DNA from: Phaeobacter sp. 22II1-1F12B
Lineage (GTDB): Bacteria > Pseudomonadota > Alphaproteobacteria > Rhodobacterales > Rhodobacteraceae
Assembly (NCBI RefSeq): GCF_002210165.1
Contig: NZ_AQQP01000007.1
Span: 186,001-250,000 of the forward strand
Direction: 5' to 3'
Length of the DNA stretch: 64,000 nucleotides
The notes under the pieces were generated by a model that saw only the letters and a program-made list of their open reading frames with translations, was not told the origin of the DNA and searched no databases. Position numbers and translations under genes: made by a program. This document shows, one piece after another, positions 18,990 to 25,604 of this stretch; position 1 is the stretch's first letter, and every line of letters starts with the position of its first letter.

Positions 18990-19072
18990 TTTCGTGGCTG
19001 AGTACCTTTTGGCACTCGCTTCGGTCAATCGCAACTCTGCGTCATATTGCGGTTATATAGGGCCAAACGCGC

Positions 19073-19918
19073 TCAGGTTCGATTCGTTGCTTTTGAATCG
19101 GACATCATGTCGCTCAGGGCACCGTCACGCACTGCGTCACGCGCATAATTGAAGGTGCCCTGCTCAAGCACCTCCTCGGCGGCGCGCATCATCGCGCCAT
19201 AAGCTGCCCGGGCAAAAGATCCCCCGACACTGATCCGCTTGACCCCGGCCTCGGCAAGGTTGGCGACGGAAATCGACGGCCCGACCAGCCCCATCACCAC
19301 GTTCACCGGGCGGTCGAGCTCGGCGCATAAGGTACGGATATCGTTAAGATCCGTCAGGCCGGGCGCATAAAGCACATCGGCCCCCGCCGCGGAATAGGCC
19401 TGAAGCCGGCGGATCGTGTCATCCAGATCGTGCCGGTCCCAGAGGTAATTCTCGGCCCGCGCGGTCAGCAGAAACGGCTTGTCCCGCTTGGCCTCGGCAG
19501 CCGCCATGATCCGGTCCACCGCCAGCGCCTGTTCGTAGATCGGGGCATCCCCGTGGCCGGTCGCATCTTCGATCGATCCCCCGACCAAACCCGCCGCGAT
19601 CGCCAGAATCACCGTCTCGGCACAGGTTTCGGGCATGATGCCGAATCCGTCTTCGAGGTCTGCGGTCACCGGCAGATGCGTAGCCGCCGCGATTTCGCGC
19701 GCGTTGTCGAGAATCTCCTGACGGCTGAGACCGGCAAAGGAATCACGCTTGCCGACGGAAAAGGCATAGCCCGCGCTGGTGGTCGCCAGCGCCTGGAACC
19801 CCATCTGCGTCAGCACCCGCGCGGTGCCAGCATCCCATGGGTTCGGCACGATGAACGCGCCCTCGCCCCGGTGAAGCGCCGCAAAGCGGTCGTATTTTTC
19901 CTGCTGTGTCTCGCTCAT
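19073..19918 (-). CDS. Isocitrate lyase / PEP mutase family protein
   Basis: The 281-residue TIM-barrel protein belongs to the isocitrate lyase/PEP mutase superfamily. It shows ATTSAGYAFSVG near residue 45 and the metal-binding VTADLEDGFG near residue 85. It lacks the KKCGH motif of true isocitrate lyases, so a C-C lyase or hydrolase on another alpha-keto acid is more likely. Members of this branch are often just called 'isocitrate lyase/phosphoenolpyruvate mutase family'. The start has GAGGG upstream. It follows soxR by 36 bp in the same direction and may share its transcript. Confidence 0.85.
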   Translation of the reverse strand: MSETQQEKYDRFAALHRGEGAFIVPNPWDAGTARVLTQMGFQALATTSAGYAFSVGKRDSFAGLSRQEILDNAREIAAATHLPVTADLEDGFGIMPETCAETVILAIAAGLVGGSIEDATGHGDAPIYEQALAVDRIMAAAEAKRDKPFLLTARAENYLWDRHDLDDTIRRLQAYSAAGADVLYAPGLTDLNDIRTLCAELDRPVNVVMGLVGPSISVANLAEAGVKRISVGGSFARAAYGAMMRAAEEVLEQGTFNYARDAVRDGALSDMMSDSKATNRT

Positions 19919-19954
19919 CCCTCACCCCGATTTGATACCCTTGAAACCTCTCTT

Positions 19955-20407
19955 TCAGAACTCGTCCGATCTGTCACCCATCAGGTATCTCGGTCCCTCG
20001 CCGCGTGTGGCAGCTTTGTCATTCGGGTTATACAGCGCGCAGCGGTCGAGCGAGAGGCAACCGCAGCCGATGCAGCCATCCAGCTTGTCACGCAGCAGGG
20101 TCAGCCCATCGATGCGGGAATCGATTTCTTGCCGGAACCCTTCTGCCAGCCTTGCCCAGTCGGCACGGGTCGGATTGCGCCCCTGCGGCAGATCGTCCAG
20201 CGCGGCACGGATATCGGCCAGAGCGAACCCCAGACGCTGCGCGATCAGCACGAAGGAAAGCCGCCGGATATCGCCGCGCTGAAACACCCGCCGCCCGCCC
20301 CGGTCACGGCCCGGCTGCACCAGCCCCTCCTCCTCGTAATACCGGATCGCCGAAACCGCCAACCCGGTCCGACGGGCGACGAAACCGATACTCAATCCCT
20401 TGTGCAT
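19955..20407 (-). CDS. soxR: Redox-sensitive transcriptional activator SoxR
   Basis: This MerR-family regulator senses redox-cycling compounds through a [2Fe-2S] cluster. The 150-residue protein has the MerR winged helix at the N-terminus and the exact SoxR cluster motif C-x2-C-x-C-x5-C (Cys112, 115, 117, 123). The start at 20407 matches the family N-terminus; the longer open frame upstream covers the intergenic operator. It is divergent from a VOC-fold gene, with a SoxR box between them. No soxS is present, as is usual outside the enteric bacteria. Confidence 0.95.
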   Translation of the reverse strand: MHKGLSIGFVARRTGLAVSAIRYYEEEGLVQPGRDRGGRRVFQRGDIRRLSFVLIAQRLGFALADIRAALDDLPQGRNPTRADWARLAEGFRQEIDSRIDGLTLLRDKLDGCIGCGCLSLDRCALYNPNDKAATRGEGPRYLMGDRSDEF

Positions 20408-20448
20408 GACACGCAGCCTTATGATTTTGTTAATATCTTTCCGCTTGA

Positions 20449-20466
20449 CCTCAACCTTACTTGATA
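20449..20466 (+). promoter_or_regulatory. SoxR box in front of the VOC-fold gene
   Basis: CCTCAACCTTACTTGATA matches 13 of 18 positions of the enteric SoxR operator CCTCAAGTTAACTTGAGG. It sits against a TTGACC -35 element (20445-20450), the arrangement found in MerR-type promoters. It points to SoxR control of the gene starting at 20511 and possibly autoregulation of soxR. Confidence 0.75.
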
Positions 20467-20510
20467 TCGGACCCTTTGGACATGGAAAATCAGACCCGAA
20501 AGGAAACACC

Positions 20511-20909
20511 ATGTCACGACAGACTGCCGCTGCACGGCTTGAACATGCGAATATCACCGTCTCCGACGCCCATGCCACGGCGCGCTGGATGAACGACATT
20601 TTTGGCTGGAAAGTCCGTTGGGAAGGTCCGGCGATGCAGACCGGCTATACGGTTCACGTGGGCACCGACGACAGCTACATCGCGCTGTTTTCCTACGGGG
20701 ACGAAACGCAGGACAAGTCCGACAGCTACCGCACCGTCGGCGGGCTTAACCACATCGCCGCCTTCACCGATGATATCGACGCGGCCGAGGCCGCAGTGAA
20801 AAACGCCGGTTTCACGCCGAGGAACCACGCCGATTACGCACCGGGCCGCCGGTTTTACTTTCACGACAAGGACGGAATCGAATGGGAGGTCGCGAGCCAC
20901 CAGAGGTAA
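20511..20909 (+). CDS. VOC (glyoxalase/dioxygenase fold) family protein, probable SoxR target
   Basis: The 132-residue protein has the vicinal oxygen chelate layout: two beta-alpha-beta-beta-beta halves beginning RLEHANITVSD and GGLNHIAAFTDD. His and Glu residues stand at the usual metal positions (LEHAN, LNHIA, DGIEWEV). Such proteins include glyoxalases, dioxygenases and antibiotic-binding proteins. Being placed behind a SoxR box suggests a role in handling redox-active molecules. AAAGGA lies upstream of the ATG. Confidence 0.85.
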   Translation: MSRQTAAARLEHANITVSDAHATARWMNDIFGWKVRWEGPAMQTGYTVHVGTDDSYIALFSYGDETQDKSDSYRTVGGLNHIAAFTDDIDAAEAAVKNAGFTPRNHADYAPGRRFYFHDKDGIEWEVASHQR

Positions 20910-20934
20910 CACATCCTTAACCCCGGCGTTCGCT

Positions 20935-20989
20935 GGGGGTGCACAGGGGGTGTACGGGTTGTGCACGGATGTTGCACAGGTTGTGCACG
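20935..20989. repeat. Five tandem 11-bp units with a GTGCAC core
   Basis: Five head-to-tail 11-bp units run without gaps: GGGGGTGCACA, GGGGGTGTACG, GGTTGTGCACG, GATGTTGCACA, GGTTGTGCACG. Units 3 and 5 are identical. The palindromic GTGCAC core recurs every 11 bp, about one helical turn, so any bound protein would sit on one face of the DNA. The array lies 109 bp upstream of greA and 25 bp after the VOC gene. 11 is not a multiple of 3, so it is not a coding repeat. Confidence 0.85.
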
Positions 20990-21098
20990 CCATTTTGTGG
21001 CCCTTCCATAAAGGCTTGGTCTCGGTTAGGCTTTGATCCGAACTCTCGCCCCGGCGCAGCTTGCGGCGGGGCGCTGACATTTTTGATGGAACGAAGAA

Positions 21099-21569
21099 AT
21101 GGACAAAATACCGATGACACCGGCTGGGAACAGTGCGCTGAACAGCGAACTGAAACAGCTGAAATCCGTCGAACGCCCGGCCATCATCAAGGCGATTGCC
21201 GAAGCGCGTGAGCATGGCGACCTGTCCGAGAATGCGGAATACCATTCGGCCCGTGAAAAGCAGTCTTTCATCGAAGGCCGGATCAAGGAAATCGAAGGCG
21301 TGCTGAGTCTTGCCGAGGTCATCGACCCGGCCAAGCTGAGCGGCCCGATCAAGTTCGGCGCCAAGGTCACGCTGGTGGACGAGGACACCGACGAGGAAAA
21401 GACCTGGCAGATCGTGGGCGAGCATGAGGCCAACATTGAAAAGGGCCTGCTCAACATCAAATCCCCCATCGCCCGTGCCCTGATCGGCAAGGACGAAGGC
21501 GACAGCGTCGAAGTCCGAACCCCGGGCGGAGAGAAATCCTACGAAGTGCTGAAAATCGTCTATTCCTGA
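21099..21569 (+). CDS. greA: Transcription elongation factor GreA
   Basis: GreA binds the RNA polymerase secondary channel and stimulates cleavage of backtracked transcripts. The 156-residue protein has the N-terminal coiled coil, with the acidic tip in [17 protein letters not shown], and the C-terminal FKBP-like domain ending [18 protein letters not shown]. Upstream lies the 11-bp repeat array. A membrane protein gene follows after 13 bp. Confidence 0.97.
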   Translation: MDKIPMTPAGNSALNSELKQLKSVERPAIIKAIAEAREHGDLSENAEYHSAREKQSFIEGRIKEIEGVLSLAEVIDPAKLSGPIKFGAKVTLVDEDTDEEKTWQIVGEHEANIEKGLLNIKSPIARALIGKDEGDSVEVRTPGGEKSYEVLKIVYS

Positions 21570-21582
21570 CGGAGCGCCGCCC

Positions 21583-22602
21583 ATGTCCTCCCCCAGCCGC
21601 GAGCCTCAGGACAGTCAACCCACGCCGCTCGGGATTTATGACCGGCCGCAATATCAAGCGATTACCGGGATCGAGATCACGGCAATCGCATTTACTGTGC
21701 TTTGGCTGATCGCGGCGCTGGTGTTCTTTGTTTTCGTGCCCGGCGACGAACAGTCCGGCATCGACGGTAACAGCTTTTTGCTGACGCTGATGGGCATTTT
21801 CATGCCCATCGCGATGATCTGGGTCGCGGCCACCGCCGCCCGGTCGAACCGGGTGATGCGCGAAGAAAGCGCAAGGCTTCAGGCTGCCATCGACGGCATC
21901 CGGCAGTCTTATGTGTCGCTTCAGCAGCGCGGCAACATGTCGAGCGACGGCACCGTCGCACGCAAGCTGGATGAAATCGCTGCCGCTGCGAAAAAGACCG
22001 AAACGGCGCTGGCGACCTTTTCGACCCGCCGCGACCCCGCGAATCCGCGCAAGAACTCGACCGTTTCGGTTCCGGACACCGGCGATCAGGGATCTCTCGC
22101 GCTCGGCACTCCGGCTGAGGAACTGGCCCCGCCCCTGCCGAGCGAAGAATTCATCCGCGCCCTAAACTTCCCAGAAACCGCCGAGGATCAAGCCGGCTTC
22201 GTGGCCCTGCGCCGCGCCCTGCGCGACCGCAAGACCGCGCAGATCATTCAGGCGAGCCAGGACGTCCTGACCCTGCTGAGCCAGGACGGGATCTACATGG
22301 ACGATCTGCGCCCGGATCGGGCCCGCCCCGAAATCTGGCGCCAGTTCGCACAAGGCGCGCGCGGACGTGCCGTTGCCCCGCTTGGCGGCGTGCGGGACCG
22401 GACATCGCTCGCGCTGACCGCCGGGCGCATGAAACAGGACCCGATCTTTCGCGACGCCGCGCATCACTTCCTGCGGCTCTTCGACCGAATGTTCGCCGAG
22501 TTCGAGAAAACCGCGAGCGATGCCGATATCTCCGCGCTTGCGGACACCCGCACCGCGCGGGCCTTCATGCTTGTCGGCCGGGTTGCCGGCACCTTTGACT
22601 GA
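21583..22602 (+). CDS. Hypothetical two-helix membrane protein
   Basis: The 339-residue protein has two membrane helices near the N-terminus (about residues 29-50 and 65-87), then a helical region and a soluble C-terminal domain of about 150 residues. I recognise no catalytic motif. GGAG stands 8 bases before the ATG, and it lies 13 bp after greA, so cotranscription is likely. It precedes the potassium-uptake pair. It looks like a Rhodobacteraceae-specific conserved protein; function is unknown. Confidence 0.75.
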   Translation: MSSPSREPQDSQPTPLGIYDRPQYQAITGIEITAIAFTVLWLIAALVFFVFVPGDEQSGIDGNSFLLTLMGIFMPIAMIWVAATAARSNRVMREESARLQAAIDGIRQSYVSLQQRGNMSSDGTVARKLDEIAAAAKKTETALATFSTRRDPANPRKNSTVSVPDTGDQGSLALGTPAEELAPPLPSEEFIRALNFPETAEDQAGFVALRRALRDRKTAQIIQASQDVLTLLSQDGIYMDDLRPDRARPEIWRQFAQGARGRAVAPLGGVRDRTSLALTAGRMKQDPIFRDAAHHFLRLFDRMFAEFEKTASDADISALADTRTARAFMLVGRVAGTFD

Positions 22603-22675
22603 CCGCGCGCCGGAACCTTCCGGCACCCGGTAAAGTTCTGTGACTACTGCCCTTTCCGGGCCGTGAAAGGACATC

Positions 22676-23362
22676 ATGTTGGGCTCCTCATCCTCTCGCA
22701 ACAAGAACAAGCAGCGCACCTTTGCCATCATCGGGCTTGGCAATTTCGGCAGCACCGTCGCCAAGGACCTGACCCAGTACGGCAATTACGTGATCGGTCT
22801 CGACACCAGCGAAAAGCGGGTTTCGGACCATGCCGAGATCCTGACGCAGGCGATGATCGTCGACGCCAAGGACGACCTTGCCCTGCGCGAAGCCGGGGTC
22901 GCGGAATGCGACGCCGCGCTTGTGGCGATGGGCTCGGACCTCGAGGCCAGCATCCTCGCGGCGATCAATCTCAAGACGCTCGGCGTGCCGCTGGTCTGGG
23001 CCAAGGCCACGACCAAGACGCACCACCGCATCCTGTCCAAGCTCAAGGTCGACCGGATCATCCACCCCGAGGTCGAGGTCGGCCAGCATATCGCGCAGGT
23101 CCTGCACAACCCGCTGGTGCGGGATTATGTGAGCCTAGGCAACGGGTTCCACGTGGTGAACTTTCGCATCCCCGAAAGCCTTGAGGGCAAATCTCTCGAC
23201 ACGCTGGCCCATGCGGAGAACTACGACCTGCGCTGTATCGGCGTGATGCGGGGCACCGATTTCCTTGGCCACGACGGCGCGACATGCGTGCTGCAAAAGG
23301 ACGACCTGCTGTTGCTGCTGGGACGTCGCAGCGACCTGCGCGATTTCGCGGCAAGCCTCTGA
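22676..23362 (+). CDS. TrkA/KtrA-type potassium uptake regulatory subunit
   Basis: This cytoplasmic RCK protein gates a Trk/Ktr potassium channel-like transporter by binding nucleotides. The 228-residue product has one RCK_N Rossmann domain starting FAIIGLGNFGS, with the acidic Asp near residue 43, and one RCK_C domain in the last 80 residues. This single-unit size fits KtrA rather than double-unit E. coli TrkA. AAAGGA lies upstream. The membrane partner begins 6 bp downstream. Confidence 0.9.
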   Translation: MLGSSSSRNKNKQRTFAIIGLGNFGSTVAKDLTQYGNYVIGLDTSEKRVSDHAEILTQAMIVDAKDDLALREAGVAECDAALVAMGSDLEASILAAINLKTLGVPLVWAKATTKTHHRILSKLKVDRIIHPEVEVGQHIAQVLHNPLVRDYVSLGNGFHVVNFRIPESLEGKSLDTLAHAENYDLRCIGVMRGTDFLGHDGATCVLQKDDLLLLLGRRSDLRDFAASL

Positions 23363-23368
23363 CCGCCG

Positions 23369-24703
23369 ATGCGCCCTGTCCTCATACTGCGCCTGATCCA
23401 GTTGCCGCCCCCGGCGGCGCTTGCGCTCTTGTACCTTGTCTTCATCATCATCGGCGCGGTCCTGCTGCGATTGCCGGTCGCGCATGACGGATCGGTCGGC
23501 GCTTGGGAGGCGCTGTTCACCTCGACTTCGGCAGTCACCGTAACCGGTCTGTTCGTGGTCGATACCGGCTCGACCTACACGCTGTTTGGTCAGGTGGTAA
23601 TCGCTCTGCTGATCCAGCTAGGCGGGCTTGGGCTGATGACCTTTGCGGTGCTTCTCCTGCTGGCGCTCAACATCCCCATCGGCATGCCGCACCGCCTGAT
23701 CCTGCGCGAAGACCTGAACCAGACCAGCATTTCCAACGTCACCGCGCTGGTAAAGGTCATCCTCTACGTGGCCGTGCTTTGTGAGCTGGTCGGCACGCTC
23801 GCTTTATCGCTGGTTTTCGTACCCGAATTCGGCTGGCACACAGGGCTGTGGCATGCCTTTTTCCATAGCGTTTCCGCCTTTAACAACGCGGGTTTCGCGC
23901 TCTACCCCGACAGCCTGTCGCAATGGGTGGCCAATCCGATCGTGAACATCGTGGTCCCCGCCCTGTTCATCCTTGGCGGGCTGGGGTTCATCGTCGTCGG
24001 CGACATCTATGAAAAGCGCAATTGGCGCAAGCTGACCCTGCACAGCAAGCTGATGATCACAGGCACCATCGCGCTTATCCTCTGGGCCTGGATCTGTTTC
24101 GCGCTTCTGGAATGGAACAACCCCGGCACGCTGGGCGGTCTGGACGGGACCGCCGCCCGGCTTTGGGCAAGCTGGTTTCAGGCCGTCACACCCCGTACCG
24201 CCGGGTTCAACACGCTGGACACCGGCGCGATGCACAATTCCTCGTCGCTGATGACCATGACGCTGATGCTGGTCGGCGCGGGCAGTACCTCGACCGCGGG
24301 CGGGATCAAGGTGACGACCTTGTTCGTGATGCTGCTGGCCACGGTGGCCTTCTTTCGCCGTCAGAAACAGATCAGCATGTTCGGCCGCAGTCTGGGCCTT
24401 GAGGAAGTCATGAAGGCAATGGCACTCACCACGATTTCCATGCTGCTGGTGTTCAGCGGCATCTTCTTTACCTCGATCACCAACCATGTGGATTTCATCG
24501 ACCTCGCGTTCGAGGTCACCTCGGCCTTTGGCACGGTGGGCCTGTCGCGCGGGCTGACGCCGCATCTCGACGGCTATGGCGAAGCGATGCTGATGGCGAT
24601 CATGTTCCTGGGTCGGGTCGGTCCGCTGACGCTTGGTTTTTTCCTTGCCACCCGCAGCGTGCCCCGCGTCAAATATCCCAGCGGTCAGATATACCTTGGA
24701 TAA
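23369..24703 (+). CDS. TrkH/KtrB-type potassium uptake membrane subunit
   Basis: This is the ion-conducting membrane subunit for potassium uptake. The 444-residue protein has four repeats of the M-P-M type with selectivity loops TSTSAVTVTGLF, HSVSAFNNAGFA, QAVTPRTAGFNT and EVTSAFGTVGLS, each with the conserved Gly. Length fits KtrB. It pairs with the upstream KtrA-like gene. A terminator shared with the opposing gene follows. Confidence 0.92.
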   Translation: MRPVLILRLIQLPPPAALALLYLVFIIIGAVLLRLPVAHDGSVGAWEALFTSTSAVTVTGLFVVDTGSTYTLFGQVVIALLIQLGGLGLMTFAVLLLLALNIPIGMPHRLILREDLNQTSISNVTALVKVILYVAVLCELVGTLALSLVFVPEFGWHTGLWHAFFHSVSAFNNAGFALYPDSLSQWVANPIVNIVVPALFILGGLGFIVVGDIYEKRNWRKLTLHSKLMITGTIALILWAWICFALLEWNNPGTLGGLDGTAARLWASWFQAVTPRTAGFNTLDTGAMHNSSSLMTMTLMLVGAGSTSTAGGIKVTTLFVMLLATVAFFRRQKQISMFGRSLGLEEVMKAMALTTISMLLVFSGIFFTSITNHVDFIDLAFEVTSAFGTVGLSRGLTPHLDGYGEAMLMAIMFLGRVGPLTLGFFLATRSVPRVKYPSGQIYLG

Positions 24704-24710
24704 AGAAAAA

Positions 24711-24732
24711 CGGCGAGGGTATCCCCTCGCCG
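24711..24732 (-). terminator. Terminator between convergent ktrB-like and metallo-hydrolase genes
   Basis: CGGCGAGGG-TATC-CCCTCGCCG makes a 9-bp stem. On the minus strand it is followed by TTTTTCTTTA, so it is a canonical terminator for the metallo-hydrolase gene. On the plus strand there is only a weak CTT, but the hairpin could also end the potassium-uptake transcript. Confidence 0.85.
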
Positions 24733-24754
24733 CTTACCAATTATGTACTTGGTC

Positions 24755-25522
24755 TTAGCTGTACCAGGCGCCCAGTTTGACCTCGACACCCTCAACGAGG
24801 CTGGCGAATTCCTCGGGATCCTGCGTGCCGCCATCGCGACCGCGATAGTGATAGGGATAGACATAGGTCGGCTGGAATTCGGACACCGCCGACGCAGCCG
24901 CATTCACATCCATCGTAAAGGGCAGGTTCATGCAGACAAAGGCAAGGTCGATGTCTTCAAGCTCGCGCATTTCGGGGATGTCTTCGGTATCGCCCGAGAT
25001 ATAGACGCGAAATCCGTCAAAGCTCAGCACATAGCCGTTGTCGCGCCCCTGCGGGTGAAAGTTCAGTCGCTCTTCGGTCATGTTATAGGCCGGGATCGCG
25101 TCAATCTGCACGCCTTCCATCTGCGACATTTCCCCGTTGGCAATCTGCATGGTCATGCCCTGCAGGTCTTCGGGCATCATCTCGTAAACGGCCGGGTTCG
25201 AGATGATCTGCGTTTCATCCCCAACCAGCGCGGCAAGGGTTTCCGCATTGTAATGGTCACCGTGCTCATGGGTGATCAGGATCAGGTTTGGCTCGGGGAA
25301 ATCGCCATAGGCCGAGGCCTCGCCGACCGGGTCGACATAGATCACGCCCACCGGCGTTTCCATCACGAAAGACGCATGAGAGACCGGGTGTACGGTAATC
25401 GTGCCGCCGGGGGTCTTGAACTCGTTGGCAAGGTGACCGGCGGCTATCGCGGCATAGGGCAGCAATGTAACCGTGCCGGCAGCGCCGGCGGTAGAAATCA
25501 AGAATTGGCGTCGGGACTGCAT
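24755..25522 (-). CDS. MBL-fold metal-dependent hydrolase, Tat-exported
   Basis: The 255-residue protein starts with a twin-arginine signal (SRRQFL followed by a hydrophobic stretch to about residue 28), so it is folded and metallated before export. The metallo-beta-lactamase motif is THEHGDHYN; the UlaG-like branch is the closest match by pattern. Further ligands are in ISGDTED and the C-terminal YPYHY. AGGAGG precedes the ATG. The substrate is unknown. Confidence 0.88.
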   Translation of the reverse strand: MQSRRQFLISTAGAAGTVTLLPYAAIAAGHLANEFKTPGGTITVHPVSHASFVMETPVGVIYVDPVGEASAYGDFPEPNLILITHEHGDHYNAETLAALVGDETQIISNPAVYEMMPEDLQGMTMQIANGEMSQMEGVQIDAIPAYNMTEERLNFHPQGRDNGYVLSFDGFRVYISGDTEDIPEMRELEDIDLAFVCMNLPFTMDVNAAASAVSEFQPTYVYPYHYRGRDGGTQDPEEFASLVEGVEVKLGAWYS

Positions 25523-25604
25523 GGAAAATCCTCCTGTTTCGCGTCATTAGGGGACTTAGACCGCCGTCAGATCAATTCAATTTCGCGTGGTCCACTGTAA
25601 CAGT

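Noticed and set aside
17203-19152. A 649-codon open frame on the plus strand, and similar long frames at 2153-3589, 33285-35186, 58206-59645
   Set aside because: They lie antisense to well-recognised genes (ETF-QO, TIGR02302, acyl-CoA dehydrogenase, uvrC). In GC-rich DNA such shadow frames are expected, and their translations look compositionally random.
20957-20989. TTGTGCAC units as DnaA boxes
   Set aside because: They differ from TTATCCACA at important positions and are palindromic; the fixed 11-bp phase points to another binding protein.
20939-21211. Frame starting in the 11-bp repeat array and running into greA
   Set aside because: 11-bp units cannot code a regular repeat, and the frame is the wrong one for greA.
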